Source: Henningerozyma blattae CBS 6284 (taxonomy: Eukaryota > Ascomycota > Saccharomycetes > Saccharomycetales > Saccharomycetaceae). From it: 64,000 nt of DNA. The notes under the pieces were generated by a model, which saw nothing but the letters and a program-made list of their open reading frames with translations, searched no databases and was not told where the DNA came from. A program made the translations under genes and the position numbers. The stretch spans positions 868,001 through 932,000 of the forward strand of contig NC_020189.1 in NCBI RefSeq assembly GCF_000315915.1. Direction: 5' to 3'. Position 1 is the first letter of the stretch. The number at the start of each line of letters is the position of its first letter. Shown here one piece after another: positions 50,978 to 60,263 of the stretch.

Positions 50978-52210
50978 TCATGGTGCTTCGTCGTTTGTCA
51001 GAGTGGTAATACTGTTATTTTTGCTTGTATCTGTAGTAGGGCTTTCACTAGCGCTTGTATTTGTAGTTGCTACGTTTTTCAAAATTCTTTTCAAATGAGA
51101 TAAATTAGAAGGATGATTGTTGGATAGAGTCAATGGAGGTGAAGTTAATACTCTTCTGTGATTAGTATGAAGTGGAGCGATATCTTCATCTGAAGAATCG
51201 TCGATGGCACTTGAATCCACAGCACTTGCAGTAGAATCCTCCTCAGCACTACTTGTAGAGCCGATATGGAATTTGCCCCTTCTTGATGTGATGTTATTAT
51301 TTTTCCTTAAATTCTCGTAATGAGGGAACCTATTCATTTGAATGGCATTAGAAGTGGGGCTTGTGCTTGGGGTAGTATGCGATTGTGGGACTACTTTGAT
51401 ATAACTTGTAGAAAGAGAATGAGGTAAAGAAGGTCTTTTCATATCGTAATGATAATTTGTAGGGGGGAAATGAGATGGCACGGTGTCGGCCAACTCGTCT
51501 GATAACACATCAGCATAAGATAAGAATTTCAAAGTCTTTGGAGATGTGGATGGTAATGATAGGGGGGAAGTAGACAAAAAGTTCGAAGGTCTCTGAGTAG
51601 ACAAGACAACTGAATCCGATAGCAACGCAGGGTTATTGGGGAGTATGGAAGAGTTGTTGTTGTTTGGGTTTGGGCTGGAGAGCATTGGATCTATGTTTGC
51701 ACTAGACAAAGTGGGGCTTAGAGAATGGTTCGAGAACGAGTATGATTTGATTCTTCCAAAAGGTATGGGTGATGAATCAGGGGAGGTGCAAGTGGATTGG
51801 GATGGCGAATGGATATTGGAGGCACTTAGAGCCATGTTGAGACCCAAGATTGACGGCCGTTTCGGATAGACCATATCTACATCATGCAGATGTGTAGCGT
51901 CATCTGTGACAAGAGAACATCCAGCATCAAGAGCAGGGGCCACGAGGTCTTCACGAGTACGGCGATGGGAGGCGTTTTGGGAAGGTGGTGGCTGTGATAA
52001 ACTTAATGGGATGGGTTGAGGGTTGATTTGTGCATTGCTTGGAGAGCTAGTGATCTGTGGATTGGTTTGTGGTAGAATAGGCTGAGAGTCGTTGTTCTGT
52101 GGCAGAGCAGCTTGAGGTAGGACATCTTCGAATGGAAAGGGTTCTTCGACACTTCGTTCAAAGATACAAGAGCTATTGAGACGGCGTAGAGGCGGCGGCG
52201 AGGATGGCAT
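50978..52210 (-). CDS. MLF3: Mlf3/Vhs2 family serine-rich protein
   Basis: The 410-residue product is rich in Ser, Pro and Asn and has few predicted folds. Conserved-looking islands are RRLNSSCIFERSVEEPFPFEDV at the N-terminus, RRTREDLVAPALDAGCSLVTDD near 82, RPSILGLNMALSAS and RIKSYSFSNHSLSPTLS. The RxxS/T-type sites suggest heavy phosphorylation. S. cerevisiae has two paralogs: MLF3 (leflunomide resistance) and VHS2 (a high-copy suppressor tied to G1/S and septin stability). Position divergent from MSK1 equals MLF3 (YNL074C). The call rests partly on synteny. Confidence 0.75.
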   Translation of the reverse strand: MPSSPPPLRRLNSSCIFERSVEEPFPFEDVLPQAALPQNNDSQPILPQTNPQITSSPSNAQINPQPIPLSLSQPPPSQNASHRRTREDLVAPALDAGCSLVTDDATHLHDVDMVYPKRPSILGLNMALSASNIHSPSQSTCTSPDSSPIPFGRIKSYSFSNHSLSPTLSSANIDPMLSSPNPNNNNSSILPNNPALLSDSVVLSTQRPSNFLSTSPLSLPSTSPKTLKFLSYADVLSDELADTVPSHFPPTNYHYDMKRPSLPHSLSTSYIKVVPQSHTTPSTSPTSNAIQMNRFPHYENLRKNNNITSRRGKFHIGSTSSAEEDSTASAVDSSAIDDSSDEDIAPLHTNHRRVLTSPPLTLSNNHPSNLSHLKRILKNVATTNTSASESPTTDTSKNNSITTLTNDEAP

Positions 52211-52241
52211 GGTTATCGTTGGTGTTGGTGTTGGTGTTGCA

Positions 52242-52280
<39 letters not shown>

Positions 52281-53391
52281 AGAGTCGGACTTAAAGTTAG
52301 AGTTAAACAGGAAGTTTTTGGGCTGTCTTGATGTATTATGCTATACTTCTGGCGAACTTGGCTTACTGTTGCTGTGGTAAACTATGGGCGGCTGTGTTTT
52401 GTAGAAGGACGCCGGGCGCAGATATACCGTGTGCGGCGTGGTGTGCGGACGGTATAGGGCGGTGTACGGGCGGACCAGGCACGTGGAAGAGGGAGCCAGG
52501 GATGAACGCAGCAACATGCGTGCTTGCAGATTCGTATGATGTGGTGTGGTCTATTGCAAAAAACTAGTTGGCGTAAAGAAATTATGGCAAAGCATAAAGA
52601 ATTTTTTTTGGTGGGACTAGAGCAAGTAAATATACATGGAGTTTAAATTAGGCAACGCGTATATTGCTACGTTTGTGCTGTGCTGTGATTGTGTATACGA
52701 GAATGCGAGAAGGCTGGTTGCGTTTTCAATACAAGGGCAAGGCATAGTGGTATTGTACTGTCTTGAATTGCATGCGATGTGTCTATGCAAAAATCGTATT
52801 AGCATATATATATATATATATATATTTGATAATTACAGACGCGACGTGCCAAGCAATAAGCGGGACTTTTCGGTCTTGTCCTCGGAAAAGTTCGTTGTCC
52901 AAATTACTCGTCTATATATGCAAATTACGTGGTGCCGAGGGCCACCGGGAACGGGAAACGGCTGGGAAACGGCCGGGAAACAAATGAGAAATCAGCAGCA
53001 GAGATTTCCAAGAGCCATCGGCAGTGCGTAACGTCCGGGTAACTGGCACCACCACGCATCTTCACTCCGAACGGAAAGCATTGGCACAAGCTTTGTCGCT
53101 TCCGGATTGCGGAAACAACCCGGTAACAACCCGGTCACACGCGCACGTGCTTTCTACCCTTGCACCTCCTCTCGTGGTTGTTTTTTTTTTTCAGGCCTGA
53201 TTTCTCGCTTGTCTATTGCCAGACGCTTTTCAAACCCATCCAATAGTAGTAGTGGTAGTAGTGGTAGCAGTAGCACAGTAGCATAGTAGCATAGTAGCCC
53301 CTGTCTCATCAAACAGAGAAGGAAGCAAGGAAGTAAAAAAAAACAACGAGAAAATAGACCCCGCCACAACCCTATCACGTATCCCAACCCT
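52211..53391. other. Long GC-richer divergent promoter MLF3/MSK1
   Basis: About 1.2 kb with visibly higher G+C than the rest of the window between 52380 and 53390. It holds a hexanucleotide repeat at 52227-52280, ACGCGT at 52655-52660, (TA)n at 52804-52826, repeated CCGGGAAA-type motifs near 52950-52980, CCCGG pairs near 53120, CACGTG at about 53143 and (GTA) runs near 53250. Reading frames here look like by-products of composition, not genes. Confidence 0.5.
52227..52280. repeat. (TTGCTG)n hexanucleotide repeat in the MLF3 leader
   Basis: About eight units of TTGCTG, preceded by TTGGTG units, start 17 bases upstream of the MLF3 ATG on the other strand (CAGCAA/CACCAA). The MLF3 frame stays open through the repeat as Thr-Ala and Thr-Pro dipeptides, but no upstream ATG was found, so I treat it as 5' leader. 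Confidence 0.85.
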
Positions 53392-54945
53392 ATGTTCCGC
53401 CACGTGACCCACCACGTGACCCGTTGCCGCCACTCGCCTGCTGCTGCTTTGGCTACTAGACTAGCTCCAAATTTGGCGGCAAATTGGCCAGCCCGTTACC
53501 CGCCCCTGCCGCCATCCACAATCTCTGTCGCCTCTGTTTTGTGCGCCACAAAATGTTCTCAAGAAAGTGACACAAAAGATACTGCTGTGCAAAGATGCCA
53601 AGAATCTCCATTCCATATAGCTGGTATCATCTCTGCTATTCGCAAGAGCTCTCGTCGTCTATGGTTTATTGATCTTACAGATTCTCATCTTCCAGCATCT
53701 GCCAAGATTCAATTGATGGTCGATTACAAGACACAGTCTGGCTTAACCCCTAATTTATCTCCCGATGAATTCTACGATCAAATGGCTCAATTACACAAGG
53801 GTGATTCCATAGCTTGTTCAGGAACACCTTTTACAAACCCCAGGGGCCAGACCGGTCTATCTCTTGATAGTTTACCCACACTATTGGCTCCAATCCAATC
53901 GGTACTACCAAACAAACTTGTTCATAAAGATAAAATTAACAAGAATAAAATCATCGCGTATCGGGTCACTCAGGATTATTCCACTCTCATTTTACGTAAC
54001 AAGCTTCTCTGGGCCCTGCGTCAATTCTTGTATACTCGTGATTTCATAGAGGTAGAAACTCCTATCTTAACTTCGATCCCTACGTCTTCCAATGCCTCCA
54101 AATTCATCACCACAACAAATGACACTTCCAAGAAAAATTTGTTTCTGAGAATCGCTCCAGAACTCATGTTGAAGAGATTAGTCATTTCTGGTCTACCCAA
54201 GATATTTGAAATTGGGAAAAATTTCAGAAATGAAGGTATCGACTCGACTCATAACCCGGAATTCACCACCATCGAAACGTATGAGACGTTTAAGGATTTG
54301 CCCTATTTGATCGAGTTCACAGAATCGCTTTGGAAACATCTTTTCCAACACTTGGATCTAACTGATCATCCCGTCTATAAAGCGTTACAACAAAATAATT
54401 GGCAATTCCAGAAAGTTTCCTTCCTAGAGACTTTCCAAAAGAAAACCAACATCGACCTATCCACAATAGACCTTGCAAACACCGCAGATTTACTCGATAG
54501 AATCCCCCCTCATGACAAACGTAAATTACCACCAAATTTAAACACACTCCCCATGGCCACTATTCTTGATAAACTTTCTTCTTTTTATATTGAATCCATC
54601 TCATTTACCCACTCTCATTTACCCACTCTCATATACGACTATCCGACAGTCTTGTCCCCCTTATCAAAGCATAAGAATGGTCATGTCGCCAATAGGTTCG
54701 AAGTATTTATTAATGGGATAGAATATGTAAATGCTTATGAAGAACAAAATTGTCCTCAATCTCAATTGGATGCATTCACCGCACAAGATCCAACCAATAT
54801 TGATCACGACTTCATTGATGCAATGAAATTGGGCATGCCCCCCACTGTGGGGTTTGGAATGGGGATTGATCGATTTTTAATGTTGATTTCAAATACGAAA
54901 AGAATTGAAGATGTTTTGCCACTCGGTTCATTAGATGATTTATAA
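53392..54945 (+). CDS. MSK1: Mitochondrial lysyl-tRNA synthetase
   Basis: The 517-residue class II synthetase starts with an Arg/Ala-rich, acid-free N-terminus like a mitochondrial presequence, followed by an OB-fold anticodon-binding domain (about 75-170) and the catalytic core. Motif 2 is visible as FRNEGIDSTHNPEFTTIETYE (near residues 280-300) and motif 3 as GFGMGIDRFLML near 488-499. It charges mitochondrial tRNA-Lys. S. cerevisiae Msk1 is 576 residues. The first codons (FRHVTHHVTRC) are encoded by two CACGTGACCC copies, so the start may lie in promoter-like DNA, but no other ATG precedes the OB fold. Neighbours match YNL073W. Confidence 0.93.
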   Translation: MFRHVTHHVTRCRHSPAAALATRLAPNLAANWPARYPPLPPSTISVASVLCATKCSQESDTKDTAVQRCQESPFHIAGIISAIRKSSRRLWFIDLTDSHLPASAKIQLMVDYKTQSGLTPNLSPDEFYDQMAQLHKGDSIACSGTPFTNPRGQTGLSLDSLPTLLAPIQSVLPNKLVHKDKINKNKIIAYRVTQDYSTLILRNKLLWALRQFLYTRDFIEVETPILTSIPTSSNASKFITTTNDTSKKNLFLRIAPELMLKRLVISGLPKIFEIGKNFRNEGIDSTHNPEFTTIETYETFKDLPYLIEFTESLWKHLFQHLDLTDHPVYKALQQNNWQFQKVSFLETFQKKTNIDLSTIDLANTADLLDRIPPHDKRKLPPNLNTLPMATILDKLSSFYIESISFTHSHLPTLIYDYPTVLSPLSKHKNGHVANRFEVFINGIEYVNAYEEQNCPQSQLDAFTAQDPTNIDHDFIDAMKLGMPPTVGFGMGIDRFLMLISNTKRIEDVLPLGSLDDL

Positions 54946-54954
54946 TATTGTGTA

Positions 54955-55024
54955 TACACATTCACACTCACCCACACTCACACTCACACACTCACACACT
55001 CACCCACACTTATATATATATATT
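54955..55024. repeat. CACACT/CACCCACACT repeats after the MSK1 stop
   Basis: A run of CACTCA/CACACT units with CACCCACAC variants, then a (TA)n tail, lies directly after the MSK1 stop codon. CACCCACAC is like yeast telomeric C1-3A DNA and half of a Rap1 site. It may simply be a microsatellite. Confidence 0.8.
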
Positions 55025-55044
55025 TCATATTCCTTGTATATATA

Positions 55045-55638
55045 CTACTTACGAATTGCAAACCCTGCCTGAACTTTTTCCAAATCAAAATCTTTTAAAT
55101 CGTCATAATATATCAATAAATGAATATGTGAAACATTTTCAATGCTTTGTAATGCTGTATAATTTAAAAACCAATCATATTTACATTTATCCATTTGTAA
55201 ACTCCTTGCTAAAAATTCATTAATCTTATCATTCATTGCAGGGTTTTTTAAATTTAAACTTTCATCTTCATACAAGGGTAATTTGATCTTGGACCAAACA
55301 AGTAAATGAACTACATGTTTATCAAAATTATATGGGAAATCATTCTCTGTAACTTGGAATAATTTATCTTGAGAAAACGCATGTTCGATTTTACTATTGG
55401 TATCTTTGTATTTTACAGTATTTAATTCAATTAATTCTTCCATATCCCAGCCAAGTTTCTTCATTACATGTTCACTTACACTAAGTTTTTGTTTTTTCAA
55501 TTCATCTTTGAATTGATGATATTTGGTTGTACTTGCCTTGTTACGACGTAATTGTGGTAAATTGCCACTAGCTATCAAGTTTTTGATCTTTTCCCATGAA
55601 AGAACTTCTTCACTTGGTTCTAATGATTTCCATTCCAT
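55045..55638 (-). CDS. DUF3605 / GlcNAc-induced protein (Gig1)-like protein
   Basis: The 197-residue soluble protein has the features I associate with the DUF3605 family (Candida Gig1, filamentous GlcNAc-induced proteins): WEKIKNLIASGNLPQLRRNK near residues 19-38, FPYNFDKHVVHLLVWSKIKLP near 98-118, and YDWFLNYTALQSIENVSHIHLL near 153-174. The biochemical role is unknown; in Candida the gene is linked to N-acetylglucosamine response. The ATG is preceded by an MCB-like ACGCGT at 55737-55742. It ends 100 bases from the convergent MSK1 stop. No such gene lies between MSK1 and RNH201 in S. cerevisiae. Confidence 0.65.
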   Translation of the reverse strand: MEWKSLEPSEEVLSWEKIKNLIASGNLPQLRRNKASTTKYHQFKDELKKQKLSVSEHVMKKLGWDMEELIELNTVKYKDTNSKIEHAFSQDKLFQVTENDFPYNFDKHVVHLLVWSKIKLPLYEDESLNLKNPAMNDKINEFLARSLQMDKCKYDWFLNYTALQSIENVSHIHLLIYYDDLKDFDLEKVQAGFAIRK

Positions 55639-56896
55639 ATTGCTGTAATTAAAAAATCTTATTGGAGTTTATGCTTTATTTGGATTGGTTGCATTATTTT
55701 ATAGAATAAAAATTCTCCCCCGAGTTTTAAGGGAAAACGCGTATTTATAAAACTAATCTATTTGGTAAGGGAAAGGGGAGGAATTCCATTTTTCGATTTA
55801 ACATTTACAATTCAAAAACTTTTTAGTATTTGGTAAACTCAATTTTGCAATCACTTAATCTAGGGTGTTATTATTATCATTTGTCATTTTTCTTTCGCAA
55901 TTATTAGGAGAATTGTGTCCAAGCAAATGGAATAATCAGTAATAAATAATCTTGTAATTTGTAAAGCAATGTATTCAAGTATAATCTAACCTTGTATAAA
56001 ATGGAAATCCACAATGCATGGTATTATATCTAAATACATCTTTATTTTTATTCAACTCTAGCATTTGGTTTTTAATTAATTTAAAACCAATCATGAACAA
56101 TCGGAGCAGTATGTTTTCAAATAAAGCTCTCGTAAGATGATCACTTAAGACTTTCCTAGTTGCTACTCCATCAAAAGTTTTTATGCCAAGCTATATAAGA
56201 GACTAAGTCTATAAATTGTAGTAAATAAACCAGCATTCATTTATATGATAGCAATGTTGCTAAAAAAAAAAAAAAAAAAAATAGCTGTTGGCTCTACCAG
56301 ATGTCAGTCTGATTGAATTATTATTTCAACGTTAATATTATTAGAGATATCAAAGCTAGCTGTTATCGCATAGTTACAAGCATAAATTGCGTATGTCTTA
56401 GGGTATCTGTGATCCAAGATAATATTAATATCGATAGAATAGCTTACATTATACTATCTTCAATCTTAACCAAAATTATCTAGACCATTCAATACTTTTT
56501 GCAAAATACCCTAAAAATTATTTGCTCATAAAGCAATACAAGTAGATAGTCCAAAAAAAAAAAACATGATGTGATAATTTTAAAAAACCTTACTAGCTTG
56601 GTTTAGAACTTTAAATTTACTCTTTCCTTCAGTTTTATTTTAATTTTTTACCGACGCATAAGAAATTTGTTGAGGCCATTATATGTACAAATATGTATAT
56701 ATATATATATATATATATAAACAAATAAATACACATTAATAAAACCCTATTTCAATTTTATGTTTTCAACTAACCGTTATTAGACACTTTTTTTTTCAAA
56801 CATTTATTATTGAACTGTTCTCAAATATATTGTCTTCTAATTTTACCTAATTTCGAACCACTTTTTCGAAAAAAAAATAAAATATTACTTCAAATA
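55639..56896. other. Divergent upstream region of the DUF3605-like gene and RNH201
   Basis: About 1.26 kb, AT-rich. It contains ACGCGT at 55737-55742, a near-perfect 26-base palindrome at 56065-56090 (TTGGTTTTTAATTAATTTAAAACCAA), an A18 tract near 56263 and (TA)n at 56695-56720. No gene is seen. An open stretch upstream of the RNH201 ATG starts at TTG, not ATG, and is not considered coding. Confidence 0.5.
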
Positions 56897-57835
56897 ATGG
56901 ATACTTCAGCTTTACCCCCAACAGTATTAAAATCATTAAACTCATTACATACAAAGACCTACTATTCGTCTGTTCCTGACTCAATCGTTTCAAAAAAAGA
57001 TACTTCTCCAATCATATTAGGAGTCGATGAAGCTGGTCGTGGTCCTGTATTAGGTCCCATGGTTTATGGAATAGCCTATTGTACTACAAATTATATGAAT
57101 GAATTTATAATTCCAAATTATGAATTTGATGATTCTAAAAAATTAACTGATACGATTCGTAAGAAATTATTTTCAAAAATGTATTCCAATGATCCATCAA
57201 TTGATCCAGAGATCAATCAAATTGGGTATGCTACTACAGCAATCACTCCAAATGACATTTCAAGTGGCATGTTAAGATTTCCACCATCAAAGAATTATAA
57301 TTTAAACGAGCAAGCTCATGATGTTACTATAGCTTTGATCCAAGGTGTACTAGATCAAAATGTTCAATTAAGTCATGTTTATGTAGATACCGTAGGTCCT
57401 CCACAATCGTATCAAAAAAAATTAGAAACAAGATTTCCAAATGTTAAATTCACTGTCACTAAAAAAGCAGATTCTTTATATTGTATTGTTAGTGTGGCAA
57501 GTGTTGTTGCTAAAGTAACAAGAGATTTTTTAATTGATTCCATGAAAAGAAATCCAAATGAAAATATAGGTTCAGGTTATCCATCCGATCCAAATACTAA
57601 ACGTTGGTTACGTGAAAGTCAAACCAAGTTGTTCGGTTGGCCTTGTGATATGGTGAGATTTTCTTGGCAAACTTGTGATACTCTATTGACAGATTCTAAT
57701 ACAAAAAGTATACAGATTGATTGGGAAGAAGATTTCTTAACAAAAAAAAGAAAGTTTAATAGTAAAGATTATGAAACTAATCTTTTGAAAAAATCCAAAG
57801 AACCAAAGACTTTAGAAAATTGGTTCTTCAATTAA
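56897..57835 (+). CDS. RNH201: Ribonuclease H2 catalytic subunit
   Basis: The 312-residue product (S. cerevisiae 307) is a type 2 RNase H that removes single ribonucleotides and RNA:DNA hybrids from DNA. The catalytic [14 protein letters not shown] box is at residues 44-57 (D44 and E45). The YVDTVGPP box and the [21 protein letters not shown] segment supply the remaining acidic residues and the Tyr of the GRG-x-Y recognition set. The C-terminus ends with TLENWFFN, like the ending in S. cerevisiae. The ATG at 56897 is chosen because upstream in-frame codons have no ATG and residues from here match the family. Position after MSK1 fits YNL072W; LAT1 (YNL071W) is missing. Confidence 0.96.
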   Translation: MDTSALPPTVLKSLNSLHTKTYYSSVPDSIVSKKDTSPIILGVDEAGRGPVLGPMVYGIAYCTTNYMNEFIIPNYEFDDSKKLTDTIRKKLFSKMYSNDPSIDPEINQIGYATTAITPNDISSGMLRFPPSKNYNLNEQAHDVTIALIQGVLDQNVQLSHVYVDTVGPPQSYQKKLETRFPNVKFTVTKKADSLYCIVSVASVVAKVTRDFLIDSMKRNPNENIGSGYPSDPNTKRWLRESQTKLFGWPCDMVRFSWQTCDTLLTDSNTKSIQIDWEEDFLTKKRKFNSKDYETNLLKKSKEPKTLENWFFN

Positions 57836-57869
57836 TTCTGCATATCATAATTCGATAATTGTATAGTAA

Positions 57870-57901
<32 letters not shown>

Positions 57902-58131
57902 TATAAACTTAGTTAGCATGAGATAGTATAATATTTTTTTTATTCATTATTCACTTTTGGTAGCGCCTTTAGATTCAGATTTTTTTGTTAAGTCTCAGTT
58001 TCCGTAAAACTACTAAATCAAATATAAAATGGTTAATAGTGTTTTAAACAAAAAAAAGGCTCTCTATTGGTCTCTATAGCTAGGTATCAAATTAATCCAA
58101 AAGAAAGTATATATTTGCATCTATTAGAAAA

Positions 58132-58314
58132 ATGGTTTCCTTACCTTCCTTCATTTTAAGCGACGAATCTAAAGAACGTATGAACAAAGTTTGGAACTTG
58201 GCTCATGGTATTACACATTATGGCTGGATTCCATTCATCTTATATTTGGGCTGGGCTAGCTCTCCAAATAAACCAAACTTTTTGAACTTATTATCGCCAT
58301 TACCAAGTGTCTAA
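58132..58314 (+). CDS. TOM7: Tom7, small subunit of the mitochondrial TOM complex
   Basis: The complete protein is 60 residues, equal to S. cerevisiae Tom7. It has a polar N-terminus (LSDESKERMNKVWNLAHGITHYGWIP) and one membrane segment (GWIPFILYLGWAS, about residues 31-43), with Pro-rich ends. Tom7 is inserted in the outer membrane and tunes TOM assembly and the release of Tom40 and Tom22, also affecting Mdm10 exchange with SAM. It is small but certain, because both the sequence and its place after RNH201 (YNL072W-YNL070W) agree. Confidence 0.95.
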   Translation: MVSLPSFILSDESKERMNKVWNLAHGITHYGWIPFILYLGWASSPNKPNFLNLLSPLPSV

Positions 58315-58650
58315 ATACAAATGTAATATCTGTTCTTATATTTTGCTCTCAATTGGATATTTGAATTGCAACTCTGTAAATAATGTGATGCACAACTATA
58401 GATTTTAAATATTATCGGGTCTCATAATATAATAGGATACAATATTTCCATATATATATATATATATTTGCATATATCTACGTATAATAATTTAATTGTA
58501 AATAGTCATGTTCTCCTCTAATAAACGTTATTCATAACCAAAAAAAATTAAAAAAAATAAAAACGTCCTAAAGACTTAATATACAATTCTAAATGTAATG
58601 CACAATGTTATATATAATAGAAAATAAATATTACTATATTTAAATTTCTA
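58315..58650. other. Convergent spacer TOM7/CSM2
   Basis: The region holds two 3' ends, with (TA)n at about 58450-58470 and A-tracts. RPL16, which lies near TOM7 in S. cerevisiae, is absent here. Confidence 0.5.
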
Positions 58651-59418
58651 TCAAAAATCCTTATCAGAAAGAGTTTTATCAGAAAAATACTTCGAAACAT
58701 ATTCACCCAATGTATTCCCTTTGAGACTTCTCCGAACACGTTTATTACCAATTTTATCAATTGATTTATAACTACCACTAAAAGTATGATTACTATTGGA
58801 TTCTGGGACTGCTAATTCATTTATTGGGAATCCGATTATAGTTCTTAAAAAAAATTGATCATCTATTATTGTATTACCAACAATTCTTAATTTTAATAAA
58901 CATTCTTTTAATAATGAATGAGCTTCTTCTGCAGATTTACCAAGTTGAGTATTTCGAAACATTACATCTAAGCCACTAATAAATAAAAAACTTGGCGTAT
59001 CACTCTTATTTAATATATTAGAATTGTTTGCATTATCATTGGAGTCCTTTGTTGAGTCTTCATTATTGATATCTTTAGTAATATTGTTACTTTCATTCTT
59101 TCTGTTTATTTTTTTTTGTTCATGTCGTATTTTCCTGATGTTATTAATCTGAACCAGCCTGTCACTAATGATTTTCAATTCGTTTAGATCTAGACACGTA
59201 CTGATCCGTACTCTCTCGTAAATCCTACTATCTATATCTTTATTTTGAATTATTTTTTGGAATTGATTTATTGGAAATGAATTATTTGAATCGATAAATT
59301 GTATTTCAATATCATCGTTTTCTTGTAATATGGATATCATTAAGTTTGATAAGATAATTGGTAACGGATCTACCCAAATACTAAGATTAGACAAAGATTT
59401 GAAATTAATGACATTCAT
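58651..59418 (-). CDS. CSM2: Csm2, Shu complex subunit (Rad51 mediator)
   Basis: The 255-residue protein matches Csm2 (S. cerevisiae 213) in FIDSNNSFPINQFQKI, RIYERVRISTCLDLNEL, FISGLDVMFRNTQ, LLKECLLKLRIVGN and the basic end followed by LGEYVSKYFSD. Csm2 pairs with Psy3 in a Rad51-like dimer without ATPase motifs and, with Shu1 and Shu2, promotes Rad51 filament assembly in error-free damage tolerance. An Asn/Asp/Ser-rich insert at about 105-145 explains the extra length. The start is set at the ATG 59418; the open frame extends 15 codons further but only from a TTG, and Csm2 homology starts at the FKSLSNLSIWVDP segment. In S. cerevisiae CSM2 (YIL132C) lies next to FKH1; here it is next to FKH2. 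Confidence 0.9.
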   Translation of the reverse strand: MNVINFKSLSNLSIWVDPLPIILSNLMISILQENDDIEIQFIDSNNSFPINQFQKIIQNKDIDSRIYERVRISTCLDLNELKIISDRLVQINNIRKIRHEQKKINRKNESNNITKDINNEDSTKDSNDNANNSNILNKSDTPSFLFISGLDVMFRNTQLGKSAEEAHSLLKECLLKLRIVGNTIIDDQFFLRTIIGFPINELAVPESNSNHTFSGSYKSIDKIGNKRVRRSLKGNTLGEYVSKYFSDKTLSDKDF

Positions 59419-59547
59419 ATCATACTTGATGATAACTTTTTCTTCTATATTTGGTACAGTCAAACTAATAGCTATGTACTAATACTAATTTAGTTTAATT
59501 AATATACAACATTTAGTAAAATACATATTTTAGTCTATCATCAGGAA

Positions 59548-59586
<39 letters not shown>

Positions 59587-60263
59587 TCTATTTTTTACAT
59601 CTTCGGTTAATATTAAAAATCGCCTAATGATATTAAAAGTTACTTGAGGTTCAAAAATAGATAAACCTTTGAAAAATAAATAACTTAAAAAGATATATCG
59701 AGAAAATTTAAATATTACTTTCTCATTGTGAGTTAAAAAATTAATCTATTTTTAACTATATAATTTGATTGTTAAAAAGCGTATTATCATTAAACCAAAA
59801 AAGCTACTGTAAAAAAAAAATCAGAAAAAGAAGAATTCAGAAACATTGAACAATAACAATAAAAATATAAACATATAAATAAATAGAATAGGATAGAAAA
59901 AGGAAAGTTTAAAAGGAAAACAAAATAAAATAGAATTGAAAGGAGGAAGTAAAAAATGGGATTTTAGGAGAAAAATATTTTGTGTATAATCTTGGAAATA
60001 AGTTTAATTCTTGGAATTACCCAGTAAAACAATATAATGCAAAAAAAAAAAAATGAATTCATAAAAGGTAAGGGGGAAATAATTAGGTCAATAATTTTAT
60101 GTTATTAAAGTAGGAATAAAATGAAAATAAAAGGAGCATAATAATAGGGAAGTTTAAGCGAAAGAAGTAGATTTAAGTGTAATAGGAAATGTTAGTACTC
60201 AGTAATATAGCTAAAATTCAAATACGGTAATGTATATGGTGATTGATTTTTATTTAATAAAAA
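59419..60263. other. Spacer CSM2/FKH2
   Basis: About 845 bases holding the CSM2 promoter and the FKH2 3' end. A (TA)n microsatellite lies at 59553-59584, within about 170 bases of the CSM2 start. The rest is A-rich. No gene is seen. Confidence 0.5.

Noticed and set aside
56810..56896. 29-codon N-terminal extension of RNH201
   Set aside because: It begins with TTG, not ATG, and the family match starts at the ATG 56897.
59419..59463. 15-codon extension of CSM2
   Set aside because: It begins with TTG; the next ATG fits the family start.
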